Shown: one piece after another, positions 8,831-17,004 of the stretch
Numbering within the stretch: the first letter of the stretch is position 1
Layout: every line of letters begins with the position of its first letter
From: an uncultured Chloroflexota bacterium
GTDB lineage: Bacteria > Chloroflexota > UBA11872
Direction: 5' to 3'
Length of the DNA stretch: 64,000 nucleotides
NCBI GenBank assembly: GCA_958296175.1
Contig: OY282448.1
Location: forward strand, 655,899 to 719,898
The notes under the pieces: generated by a model
Database searches by the model: none
What the model saw: only the letters and a program-made list of their open reading frames with translations
Told to the model about the DNA's origin: nothing
Translations under genes and position numbers: made by a program

Positions 8831-9982
8831 ATGCACGCACGTCCACCGCGGTGGCGGGTTGGCGTGGTTGGCGCCACGGGACTCTTCGCGCCGACCTATC
8901 TCAACGCCGCGCTGGACCTGCCGGAGCTGGAGCTGCGCGCCATTGCCGCGCGCCGGCCGGGGCCGCTGGCCGAAGTTGCCCAGGCCTGCGGGTCCCCAGA
9001 CACGCACCAGGACTGGCGCAGCCTGGTGGCGCGCGACGACCTGGACCTGGTGGCCGTGGTGACCAGCAACGCGCTGCACGCTGACATCTCGATTGCGGCC
9101 CTGGAGTCCGGCAAGCACGTGGTCTGCGAGAAGCCGCTGGCCACCACCGCGGCCGACGCCGCCCGCATGGCGGCGGCCATCCGCCCCGGCCTGGGGCACG
9201 GCGTGGGGCACTACATGCGGTTCAACGAACCGATCCAGGCAGTGCGGCGCCTGATCGAGGAGGGCGACATCGGCCGCGTGCAGGCAATCTTTGGCCGCAT
9301 CTGGCAGCCGCGCGCCGAGCACGAACCCGCGCAGTGGTGGATGACCGACGCGGAATGCCCCGCCGGCTCGCTGGGCCTGTTGGGCGTGCATCTGCTGGAT
9401 CTCACGCGCTACCTCACCGGCAGCGAGGTCACCGAGGTCATGGCCCATCTGCCCACGGTGGTCGGCGAACGGCCGGATCTGGGAGACATTTCACGCATCG
9501 ACGCCAACCAGTGGTCGGCGGAACACCCCAAGGGAGCGCCGCCGGGCACGCCAACCACGCGCGTGACGGCCAGCGACTTCGGGACGATTCACGGCGTCAC
9601 CGACAGCGGCGCGGTGTTCACCCTCTCCGCCGGCCAAACCACCTTCACGCGCCCCGGCCCCACCCCCGACGTGCAGGTGCACGGGCAGCGCGGCTCGGCG
9701 TTCGTTTACTACGACCAGGGCAACCGCCGCGGCGGCGCGGTGCGCCTGGCGCGCGGCGTCTCGCCGGAGCTCGTCGAGGTCCCCGTCACGCAGCACCCCT
9801 CGCCGCGCGAGCAAAACGCGCGCATGTTCCACAACCACGTCATCCCCGGCCTGCGCGCCCACGCCGCCGGCCGCCCCCACCCCATGCCCAGCTTCCACGA
9901 CGGCCTGGCCGTTGCCCGCATCATCGACGCCGCCCTGACGTCCCACAAGACCCGCCGTTGGGAGCCGGCGGCACGTGCCTAA
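8831..9982 (+). CDS. Gfo/Idh/MocA-family NAD(P)-dependent oxidoreductase
   Basis: 383 residues. N-terminal Rossmann domain with GVVGATGLFAPTYLNAAL, then VVTSNALHADISIAALESGKH and the family signature CEKPLATTAADA (about residue 99), whose lysine is part of the catalytic EKP motif. The C-terminal alpha/beta domain supplies a possible catalytic His in LLGVHLLDLTRYL. Members oxidise sugars, inositols or related substrates; the substrate here is unknown. Start ATG at 8831, three bases after pgsA, so it may be co-transcribed although its function looks unrelated. Confidence 0.88.
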   Translation: MHARPPRWRVGVVGATGLFAPTYLNAALDLPELELRAIAARRPGPLAEVAQACGSPDTHQDWRSLVARDDLDLVAVVTSNALHADISIAALESGKHVVCEKPLATTAADAARMAAAIRPGLGHGVGHYMRFNEPIQAVRRLIEEGDIGRVQAIFGRIWQPRAEHEPAQWWMTDAECPAGSLGLLGVHLLDLTRYLTGSEVTEVMAHLPTVVGERPDLGDISRIDANQWSAEHPKGAPPGTPTTRVTASDFGTIHGVTDSGAVFTLSAGQTTFTRPGPTPDVQVHGQRGSAFVYYDQGNRRGGAVRLARGVSPELVEVPVTQHPSPREQNARMFHNHVIPGLRAHAAGRPHPMPSFHDGLAVARIIDAALTSHKTRRWEPAARA

Positions 9983-10074
9983 TCTCCTACGCCGACCCGG
10001 TTCACGCCTGCCGAAAACCACGGCGGTGACGCGGGCGATACCGGGTCGATCGTGACTGGCAACGAGTCCCGCAT

Positions 10075-11466
10075 ATGAGCGAACCGAACTGGGCCAACCG
10101 CACCGTCTGGACGGCTGACAATCTGGACGTGATGCGCGGCATGAACAGCGAGTCCGTTGACCTGATCTACCTCGACCCGCCGTTCAACAGCAACCGGACG
10201 TACGAAGCCCCCATCGGCTCGAAGGCCGCAGGCGCGGCCTTCAAGGACTCGTGGACGCTGAGCGACGTGGACGACGCCTGGCACGGCGAAATCGCCGAGC
10301 GGCATCCGGCGCTGTACCGCGTGATCGACGCCGCGGAGTTGTCGCACGGCACGGGCATGAAGTCGTACTTGATCATGATGGGCGTGCGGATGCTGGAGAT
10401 TCGCCGTCTGCTGAAATCGACCGGCAGCCTGTACGTGCACTGCGACCCGACGGCAGGCCACTATCTGAAGTTGCTGCTGGACGCGGTATTTGGCGCCGAA
10501 AGCTTTCGAAGCCATATCGCGTGGAAGCGGACGAGCGCGCACAGCGACGCACGACAGGGCAGGCGGCAGCATGGCCGCGTGCAGGACTTCATCTTCTTTG
10601 TCACCAAAGGCGGCGGCTGGACGTGGAATGTGCTGTATTCAGCGTACGATCGGGACTATGTCGATCAACTGTATCGGCACGTCGAGCCGGAAACTGGTCG
10701 ACGGTATCAACTCGACAATCTGACAGGGCCAGGCGGCACAGGCAGGGGCAATCCTGCGTACGAAGTCATGGGCGTCACGCGATCATGGCGATACAGCAAG
10801 GAGCGCATGGAAGAGTTGATTGCGCAGGGGCGCGTCGTGCAGTCCAGGCCAGGCGCGGTTCCTCGCTATAAGCGCTACCTCGACGAAATGCCCGGCGTCC
10901 CTCTGCAAGATGTCTGGACCGACGTCAAACCGATCGGGTCGCGGGCCAGAGAACGCGTCGGGTATCCCACCCAAAAGCCGCTGGCCTTGTTGGAACGGAT
11001 TATCAAAGCATCCTCGAACGAGGGCGACGTCGTACTCGACCCGTTCTGCGGCTGCGCGACGACGCTGGTGGCGGCGCACCGGCTGGGCCGCCAGTGGGCC
11101 GGGATCGACCTGTCCGAGGTCGCCATACGCCTGGTGCACGAGCGGTTAGGGCGGGAAAGCGAGGCGCTCGGTCCGGTACAGGTCCACGCGCGGACCGACA
11201 TGCCGCAACGGACGGATTTGGGCGAGCTGCCCGACTACGGAACGCACAAGCATCAGCTTTACGGCAAGCAGGAAGGCAAGTGCGCCGGGTGTCGGGCGTT
11301 GTTCCCGTTCAGAAACATGACTGTCGATCACGTCGTGGCGCGCTCACGGGGCGGCAGCGACCACATGGACAACTTGCAGCTGCTCTGCGGCGCGTGCAAC
11401 TCGACCAAGGGCGCTGGAACACAGGAGGCTCTAATCGCACGCCTCAAGATACTCGGAGTGTTGTAG
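10075..11466 (+). CDS. Beta-class DNA methyltransferase fused to a C-terminal HNH nuclease domain
   Basis: 463 residues. The catalytic motif DPPF (residues 34-37) precedes the AdoMet-binding motif DPFCGCATT (about residue 322): the beta-class order. DPPF suggests N6-adenine or N4-cytosine modification. After a linker, residues ~400-463 form an HNH/ββα-metal nuclease: CAGC (about 403), DHVVARSRGGSDHMDNL with the catalytic DH, and LLCGACNSTKG. Two CxxC pairs probably bind a structural zinc. One chain thus has modification and cleavage modules, as in single-polypeptide restriction-modification enzymes, but the HNH may serve another purpose. Base composition is visibly less G+C-rich than flanking genes, which suggests transfer. 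No separate restriction gene or specificity subunit is adjacent. Confidence 0.9.
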   Translation: MSEPNWANRTVWTADNLDVMRGMNSESVDLIYLDPPFNSNRTYEAPIGSKAAGAAFKDSWTLSDVDDAWHGEIAERHPALYRVIDAAELSHGTGMKSYLIMMGVRMLEIRRLLKSTGSLYVHCDPTAGHYLKLLLDAVFGAESFRSHIAWKRTSAHSDARQGRRQHGRVQDFIFFVTKGGGWTWNVLYSAYDRDYVDQLYRHVEPETGRRYQLDNLTGPGGTGRGNPAYEVMGVTRSWRYSKERMEELIAQGRVVQSRPGAVPRYKRYLDEMPGVPLQDVWTDVKPIGSRARERVGYPTQKPLALLERIIKASSNEGDVVLDPFCGCATTLVAAHRLGRQWAGIDLSEVAIRLVHERLGRESEALGPVQVHARTDMPQRTDLGELPDYGTHKHQLYGKQEGKCAGCRALFPFRNMTVDHVVARSRGGSDHMDNLQLLCGACNSTKGAGTQEALIARLKILGVL

Positions 11467-11580
11467 CTGAGGGTCCATATGGTACGGCTGTCATATACGA
11501 GCTATTGATTTCCTCGGCGGATGCTCGATCTGGTGAGGGTCGAAAGTCATGGGCGTGGCCCTCGGTGGAGCGTGGACGAC

Positions 11581-13380
11581 TTAGCCGGCGACAGGCGCTC
11601 GCAGCGTGTCAGCCGCCTCGGCGCCGTCGCTGGCGGCGCTTTCCAGGCGCCAGCGGGCGGTGAGTTCCTGGCGGTCGACCATGTCGGCGTACCAGCCGCC
11701 GCGCGCCAGCAGGTCGTCGTGGGATCCGGCGGCGGACACGCGGCCGCCGCGCAGCACCACGATGCGGTCGGCGCGGCGTACGGTGGCCAGGCGGTGGGCG
11801 ATGACCAGCGTGGTGCGCTGTTTGGTGAGCCGGTCCAGCGCCTCCTGGATCAGCGCCTCGGTTTCGGCGTCCACCGACGAGGTGGCCTCGTCCAGTACCA
11901 GGATGGGCGAGTCTTTCAGCACGGCGCGGGCGATGGAGATGCGCTGCTGCTGGCCGCCGGACAGGCGCACGCCGCGTTCGCCGATGCGGGTGTCGTAGCC
12001 GTTGGGCAGGCGTTCGGCGAATTCGTCCACGTTGGCGGCGCGCGCGGCGGCCAGCAGGTCCGCGTCGGTTGCGTCGGGCCGGCCGAAGGCGATGTTGGAG
12101 CGGATGGTGCCGCTGAAGAGAAATACTTCTTGCATGACCATGGAGATGTTGGCGCGCAGCCAGGCTTGCGGCACGTCGCGCACGTTGACGCCGCCCACGC
12201 GCACCGCGCCGCGCTGCACGTCGTAGAAGCGCGGCACCAGGTGGGCGCAGGTGCTTTTGCCCACGCCGGTCGGCCCGACCAGAGCAATCAGCTCGCCGGC
12301 ATCGGCGCGGAAGGACACGCGCTCCAACACGGGTTCCTGCGACTCGTAGCGGAAGTCGACCGCGTCGAACTCGATGGACCAGGACGGGTTGGCCGGGGCG
12401 GCGGCGTTCGGCTTGTCGCGCAGGTCGGACTCGACGTCGAGCAGCTCGAACACGCGGTCGGTGCTGGCCATGGCTTTCTGGAGGTTTTCGCTGATGGCGG
12501 CCAGGGCAATGATGGGCTGGTAGATATGCCCCAGGTACACCACAAACACGAACAGGTCGGCCACGGGTATCGCGCCGCGCAGCGTCAGGTCGCCGCCCAC
12601 GGCCACCACCAGGATCAGGCCAAGCCCGGCCAGCAGCTCGATGAGGCCGGAGGGAATGAGCGAGTAGACCTGGGCGCGCTCGATGTCGTCGCGGAAGCGC
12701 CGCCAGCCGGTCTCGACACGCGCCAGCTGCTGCGGCTCGCGGCCGAAGGCTTTGATGACGGCGTAGCCGGCGATGCCTTCGGTGACGGTGGCGGTCACGT
12801 TGGCCATCGACTCGCGCACCACGCGCCAAGAGCTGCGGATGCGCGGAAACAGATACCGCCCCAGCAGCACGATCACCGGTATGGGCAGCAGCGCCAGCAA
12901 GGCGAGCTGCCAGTTGATGACGAACAGCGCCGTCAACATGGCGGTGGGCAAGGCGACCGCCAGCGCGGTTTCGGGGATGCCGTGGGCCACGAAGTCCTCC
13001 ACCGTCTCCACGTCGCCCACCGAGCGCGACACCAGCGCGCCTACGCGGCGGTCGGTAAAGAAGCGGTGCGGCAGGGACTGCACGTGTCGGTAGAGCGTCA
13101 CCATCATGGCGTGCTGCACGTTGTAGGCCGCCCAGTGCGAGAGCAGGCCGTAGACGTAGCGCGCCAGCGACCGCAGCACGAACGCGCCCACCAGGGCGGC
13201 CACGACCAGGGCCATGGCGTTGGCGGCCACCGAGCCTTCCTCGTGCCAGATCAGAATCTGCCGCACCAGCAGAGGCGGGACCAGGCCGCTGGCGGTGAAT
13301 ACCAGACCGGCGGCCACCGACCCGCCCAAGGTGCGGTGCTCGCCGCGGGTGAAGCGCGAAAGCCGCCGGATGAAGGTCAT
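11581..13380 (-). CDS. ABC transporter, fused permease-ATPase (exporter type)
   Basis: 599 residues. Six-helix type-1 exporter membrane domain (residues ~20-310) followed by an ATPase domain with Walker A GPTGVGKST, Q-loop VMQEVFLFSG, signature LSGGQQQR, Walker B ILVLDEATSSVD and the switch His in VIAHRLATV. Such half-transporters dimerise to export lipids, peptides or drugs; the substrate cannot be read from sequence. It stands alone on the minus strand between two plus-strand DNA methyltransferase genes, with G+C content like the rest of the chromosome, so the methyltransferases look inserted around it. Start ATG at 13380. Confidence 0.93.
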   Translation of the reverse strand: MTFIRRLSRFTRGEHRTLGGSVAAGLVFTASGLVPPLLVRQILIWHEEGSVAANAMALVVAALVGAFVLRSLARYVYGLLSHWAAYNVQHAMMVTLYRHVQSLPHRFFTDRRVGALVSRSVGDVETVEDFVAHGIPETALAVALPTAMLTALFVINWQLALLALLPIPVIVLLGRYLFPRIRSSWRVVRESMANVTATVTEGIAGYAVIKAFGREPQQLARVETGWRRFRDDIERAQVYSLIPSGLIELLAGLGLILVVAVGGDLTLRGAIPVADLFVFVVYLGHIYQPIIALAAISENLQKAMASTDRVFELLDVESDLRDKPNAAAPANPSWSIEFDAVDFRYESQEPVLERVSFRADAGELIALVGPTGVGKSTCAHLVPRFYDVQRGAVRVGGVNVRDVPQAWLRANISMVMQEVFLFSGTIRSNIAFGRPDATDADLLAAARAANVDEFAERLPNGYDTRIGERGVRLSGGQQQRISIARAVLKDSPILVLDEATSSVDAETEALIQEALDRLTKQRTTLVIAHRLATVRRADRIVVLRGGRVSAAGSHDDLLARGGWYADMVDRQELTARWRLESAASDGAEAADTLRAPVAG

Positions 13381-13484
13381 GCGCGCAGCCTACCCGACAT
13401 TGCGGAACGGCGCGTGACGGGGCCGTTGCCGCGGGCGCCCCAATCCCACTGCACCCGATACAGCCGCACGCGAGCGCGCGCCCG

Positions 13485-13514
13485 TTGACAACCAGCGGGC
13501 GCGGCCTGCATTAT
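13485..13514 (+). promoter_or_regulatory. Sigma-70-type promoter for the second methyltransferase
   Basis: TTGACA (13485-13490), 18-base spacer, CATTAT (13509-13514). Transcription would start near 13521, leaving a 5' leader of more than 150 bases before the methyltransferase start. Confidence 0.6.
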
Positions 13515-13575
13515 TCTATGCAAGAGGCTCGCGCGGCAGCGCTGATGACACAAGTACCACCCACAAACGCACGCC

Positions 13576-13590
13576 AAACGATAATCGTTT
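13576..13590. promoter_or_regulatory. Perfect palindrome in the methyltransferase leader
   Basis: AAACGAT-A-ATCGTTT, two 7-base arms around one base, lying between the promoter at 13485 and the coding start. It looks like a dimeric regulator site. No controller gene is visible nearby, so self-regulation by the methyltransferase is one possibility. Confidence 0.5.
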
Positions 13591-13677
13591 GCCTCGAACG
13601 CGCCGTCCGCTGCTCGACACCTGCATCAGACAGGCGTCGGGTTGGAGATTCGTGCGTCCACCGACAGCATTGACGCA

Positions 13678-14526
13678 ATGACCGTACGACCCTTCGACGT
13701 GTCGGCGATGACCGTCGTCGACAACTGCGTCATCCCTGGCGATTGTCTGGACGTGCTGAAAGAACTGCCTTCGAACAGCGTCGACCTGATCGTTACGTCG
13801 CCGCCGTATGCCGACGCCCGGAAACGCACCTACGGCGGCGTCAGCCCAGAGGCGTATGTCGAGTGGTTTTCTCCGCGGGCAACGGAGATGCTGCGCGTGC
13901 TCGCGCCCACAGGTTCGTTCGTGCTCAACATCAAGGAAAAGGCCGTCGACGGCGAGCGGCACACCTATGTGCTGGAACTCATCTTGCACCTCAAACACGA
14001 CCTGGGCTTCCGCTGGGTGGAGGAATACGTCTGGCACAAGACGACGGCCGCCCCCGGCAAATGGCGTTACCGCTTCCGCGACGCCTGGGAACGCATCCTG
14101 CATTTCTCCAAGACCAAAGACGTCAAAATGAACCAGGATGCAGTGAAAGTTCCCGTTGGCGATTGGACGAAGGCGCGCTTGAAGAACATGAGTTCGAACG
14201 ATCTCGTGCGGCGCGAATCGGGGACGAACTCTGGAGTTGGCCGCCGCATCAGCGCCTGGACCGACCGCAAGCTCGTGTATCCCACGAACGTCCTGCACGC
14301 ATCCCCCGTGGCGCACAACACCGGACACAGCGCGCCGTTTCCCGACTGGCTGCCCGAGTTCTTCATTAAGCTCTTCACGGACCCCGGCGACGTGGTCGTC
14401 GATCCGTTTGCCGGCAGCGGCACCACCGTGCGCACAGCAACGAGGCTCGGCCGGCGCGCCATTGGCATCGAGATTCAGGCCGAGGCGACAGATGTGCCCT
14501 GCGCACAGTCCGCGTTGGCTTCCTGA
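13678..14526 (+). CDS. Beta-class (N4-cytosine type) DNA methyltransferase
   Basis: 282 residues from ATG 13678; ATG 13708 and TTG 13642 are in-frame alternatives and none has a clear ribosome site. Motif IV is SPPY (residues 41-44), typical of N4-cytosine or some N6-adenine enzymes, and the AdoMet motif DPFAGSGTT comes late (about residue 242), giving beta-class order. YPTNVLHASP and GHSAPFPDWLPEFFIKLFT are standard family stretches. It has its own promoter and a palindromic leader site. No restriction endonuclease is adjacent, so it is either solitary or a relic of a restriction-modification system. G+C content is lower than in neighbouring genes. Confidence 0.9.
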   Translation: MTVRPFDVSAMTVVDNCVIPGDCLDVLKELPSNSVDLIVTSPPYADARKRTYGGVSPEAYVEWFSPRATEMLRVLAPTGSFVLNIKEKAVDGERHTYVLELILHLKHDLGFRWVEEYVWHKTTAAPGKWRYRFRDAWERILHFSKTKDVKMNQDAVKVPVGDWTKARLKNMSSNDLVRRESGTNSGVGRRISAWTDRKLVYPTNVLHASPVAHNTGHSAPFPDWLPEFFIKLFTDPGDVVVDPFAGSGTTVRTATRLGRRAIGIEIQAEATDVPCAQSALAS

Positions 14527-14717
14527 GGATCGACGAGGGTAAGCGCCCAACGGGTTCACACGGGCCGACGCCGAACAGCATCGGCGCTTCGGCGGAAAAA
14601 CGCGGGCGGCGCCTGTGCGTGAACGTCGAGGCTTTGGCGGCTTGGATTTCTTGCCGTTCCGAGGGTGAGACGCTTGGGTGATGCAGGGCTTTTGGGGAGG
14701 GTCTTCCCGTGCGGCAT

Positions 14718-14771
14718 CGAGGCGGCCCCTCACCCTAACCCTCTCCCCGCGGCGCGGGGAGAGGGGAAAGA
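14718..14771. repeat. REP-type palindromic repeat
   Basis: The words CCTCACCCTAACCCTCTCC, then a CCCCGCGGCGCGGGG hairpin and GAGAGGGG. The same family recurs at about 21150-21265, 26690-26725 and 56221-56560. Confidence 0.75.
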
Positions 14772-14840
14772 GCGGCGCGGGACGGGGGGAACGGTGCGCG
14801 GGGAGAGAGGAAGGAGTGGCGCGGGACGGGGGGCGGTGTG

Positions 14841-14893
14841 CGTTCGGCCCAGTCTGGCATCATCGCGCGCGGATAGACGACCCAGGCGCGACG
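14841..14893 (-). pseudogene. Fragment of a VOC-family gene
   Basis: About 40 bases match the VOC gene at 15851-15890 with only three differences, and the reading frame on the minus strand would encode VVYPRAMMPDWAER against VVFPRAMMPDWAER in the intact gene. Nothing else of the gene is present. It looks like a small partial duplication 1 kb from its source. Confidence 0.65.
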
Positions 14894-15049
14894 CCGGGCG
14901 CGGCGCGGGGCGGCCTCAGCGCTGCATGCGGGGAGCGGGTCCGCCGGGCGCGCGGGGCGGCCCCAGCGCTGCATTCGGGGGCGGTCCGCCGTGCGTGCGC
15001 GGCCGCGGGTGTCGGCGCGGTTGGGACGCTGCGGAGGGATTGGCACGGG

Positions 15050-15379
15050 ATGGCGTACGACGAAGGCTTGGCGCAGCGGGTGCGCGAAGCGCTGGCGCAC
15101 GAGCAGGGGCTGACAGAGCGGCGGATGTTCGGCGGGGTCTGCTTCATGCTCGACGGCAACATGGCCGTGGGCATTTCCGGCGAAGAGCTGGTGGTGCGCA
15201 CGGGCCCGCAGCGCTACGTCGAAGCGCTGGCGCGTCCGCACGCGCGGGTGTTCGACTTTACCGGGCGGCCGATGCGGGGCTGGGTGTTCGCGGCGCCGGC
15301 GGGGGAGGACGAAGACGCGGACTTGCGCGGCTGGGTTGCGTTGGGGGTGGCCTACGCGAGGTCGCTGCCGCCGAAGTAG
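15050..15379 (+). CDS. TfoX N-terminal-domain protein
   Basis: 109 residues, single TfoX_N-type domain: LTERRMFGGVCFMLDGNMAVGI, then EELVVRTG and RGWVFAAPAG. Full-length TfoX/Sxy regulators carry a second C-terminal domain that is missing here, so this stand-alone form probably does not act as the classical competence regulator; its role is unknown. Start ATG at 15050 with GGAGGG about 12 bases upstream. No operon partner is visible. Confidence 0.75.
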   Translation: MAYDEGLAQRVREALAHEQGLTERRMFGGVCFMLDGNMAVGISGEELVVRTGPQRYVEALARPHARVFDFTGRPMRGWVFAAPAGEDEDADLRGWVALGVAYARSLPPK

Positions 15380-15687
15380 CCGTCGGGGTCGGCAGACCGC
15401 GCCTCCCCGTCATTCCTCTCGGTCACCGTCGGTGTGGAACGCGGCCGCGGTATGCGGGCGCTGAACCTGCGCGCCGCAGACCGTAGGTCCCAGCTCCCGG
15501 CCTACGCGGAGACGAGGCCCGCACGCAGCGCGGCAGCGCCCCAGGCTCCCGATCTACGCAGAGACAGGCCGCCGAGCCCTGCGCGCGAACGCCAACCATC
15601 CAGCCGCCGGCCTACGCGAGGATAGGCTTCGCGGGAATGGCGGATTGCTCCCAGGCCCCTCGCGGGAGAGAGGCCGAAGGAACGCCG
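15380..15687. other. Intergenic region with loose direct repeats
   Basis: No gene seen. Three degenerate copies of a G(G/A)(C/T)CTACGC(G/A)(G/A)AG word occur at 15499, 15551 and 15609, about 55 bases apart. The significance is unclear. Confidence 0.4.
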
Positions 15688-16053
15688 TCACACCTGATTC
15701 AGGACGTACTCGTTGCCGTCGGGGTCGCGGAAGTTGACGTAGGTGCCCCAGGGCATCTGCTGGGGTTCCTCGGTGAACTCGACGCCGGCGGCGCTCATGC
15801 GGTCGTAGGCGGCCTGGACGTCGGAGCACTCGAAAACGATGGAGGGGCGGCGTTCGGCCCAGTCGGGCATCATCGCGCGCGGGAAGACGACCAGCCGCGA
15901 CTGCGCGCCGGACGGCGCGACTTCCAGCCAGTCGCCGTCGGGGCCCATGCTTTGCCGCTTGCGAACTTCGAAGCCGACGCGCTCCACCCAGAAGCGCTCG
16001 GCCTCTTTCTGGTCGGACACATAGACAGCTGCGGTTGCGATGTTGTCGATCAT
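15688..16053 (-). CDS. VOC-superfamily (glyoxalase/bleomycin-resistance fold) protein
   Basis: 121 residues, one complete VOC domain built of two beta-alpha-beta-beta-beta modules: NIATAAVYVSDQKEAERFWVE at the start and WGTYVNFRDPDGNEYVLNQV at the end. VOC proteins include metal-dependent lyases, dioxygenases and drug-binding proteins; metal ligands are not obvious enough here to assign a reaction. ATG at 16053. It lies downstream of the amino-acid ABC transporter genes on the same strand, separated by about 115 bases. A fragment of this gene is duplicated at 14841-14893. Confidence 0.85.
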   Translation of the reverse strand: MIDNIATAAVYVSDQKEAERFWVERVGFEVRKRQSMGPDGDWLEVAPSGAQSRLVVFPRAMMPDWAERRPSIVFECSDVQAAYDRMSAAGVEFTEEPQQMPWGTYVNFRDPDGNEYVLNQV

Positions 16054-16167
16054 GGCGGGGGTCCTTTCAGACGCGGACGCTGGCTTCCCGCGCTCCGTCG
16101 CCGCGGAGCGTGCATCGCGGGAATGACGGCCGAGCCATGCATCCTCGCATAGGTTTCGTGCGGCGCA

Positions 16168-16980
16168 TCAGAGGATTTGGTCGAGGAACATGCGCGTTCG
16201 TTCCTCTTTGGGGTTGCTGAACATCTGGCCGGGGGAGCCGATTTCGACCAGCATGCCTTCGTCGAAGAAGGCCATGCGGTCGGCGACTTCGCGGGCGAAG
16301 CCCATCTCGTGGGTCACGCAGAGCATGGTCATGCCGGTGGCGGCCAGCTCGCGCATGGCGTCCAGCACTTCCTTGATCATCTCGGGGTCGAGCGCCGAGG
16401 TGGGTTCGTCGAAGAGCATGATCTGCGGCTGCATGGCCAGCGCGCGGGCGATGGCCACGCGCTGCTGCTGACCGCCGGAGAGTTCGGCGGGGTATTTGTC
16501 CGCTTGTTCGGGAATGCCCACGCGCTCCAGCAACTGCCGGGCGGCGGCCTCGGCTTCCTGTCGGGGCACGTGCCGCACGCGCTGCGGGGCCAGCGTGATG
16601 TTGTTGAGCACGGTCATGTGCGGAAAGAGGTTGAACTGCTGGAAAACCATGCCCACCTCGCGGCGGATAGCGTCCAGGTTGCGCACGTCGTTGGTCATTT
16701 CGATGCCGTCCACCACGATGGCGCCGGTCTGGTGTTCTTCCAGGCGGTTGATCATGCGGATGAAGGTGGACTTGCCCGACCCGGAGGGGCCGAAGATGAC
16801 CACGACTTCGCCGCGTTTGACGCGCATGCTGACGTCGCGCACGGCGCAGAAGTCGCCGAACCACTTGTGCACGTGTTCGCAGACGATGATGTCGTCGCGC
16901 TGCTCCAGCGGCAGCCTGGTCACGGCGTCCATGTCCAGCGCCTGGGCGCCGGGTCCGTTGGATTGGTTGGATGCGGCCAT
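16168..16980 (-). CDS. aapP: Amino-acid ABC transporter ATP-binding protein
   Basis: 270 residues. Polar-amino-acid family ATPase (GlnQ/AapP type) that drives the two permeases encoded just upstream. Walker [11 protein letters not shown]-loop [11 protein letters not shown], signature LSGGQQQR, Walker [15 protein letters not shown], and the switch His in CVTHEMGFA. The first ~30 residues are an extra polar extension compared with GlnQ. ATG at 16980, 25 bases after the permease stop at 17005. Last gene of the binding protein-permease-permease-ATPase set on this strand. Confidence 0.93.
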   Translation of the reverse strand: MAASNQSNGPGAQALDMDAVTRLPLEQRDDIIVCEHVHKWFGDFCAVRDVSMRVKRGEVVVIFGPSGSGKSTFIRMINRLEEHQTGAIVVDGIEMTNDVRNLDAIRREVGMVFQQFNLFPHMTVLNNITLAPQRVRHVPRQEAEAAARQLLERVGIPEQADKYPAELSGGQQQRVAIARALAMQPQIMLFDEPTSALDPEMIKEVLDAMRELAATGMTMLCVTHEMGFAREVADRMAFFDEGMLVEIGSPGQMFSNPKEERTRMFLDQIL

Positions 16981-17004
16981 GCTGAATCTCCTGCGGCGTT
17001 CGGC

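Larger units (their letters stand above)
14527..15049. other. Intergenic region with palindromic repeat and gene fragment
   Basis: No intact gene. It holds a REP-type palindrome (14718-14771), a ~50-base copy of part of the VOC gene (14841-14893), and repeated G-rich words such as gcgcgggacgggggg (near 14774 and 14820). This suggests a site that has collected small duplications. Confidence 0.6.

Noticed and set aside
13518..13673. Small open frame in the second methyltransferase leader (ATG 13518)
   Set aside because: No ribosome site, no recognisable sequence, and it is out of frame with the methyltransferase; it could be a leader peptide but nothing supports that.
14665..15486. Longer version of the TfoX-domain gene starting upstream at about 14665-14680
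   Set aside because: The added stretch runs through REP DNA and the VOC fragment; the domain begins at ATG 15050, which has a ribosome site.
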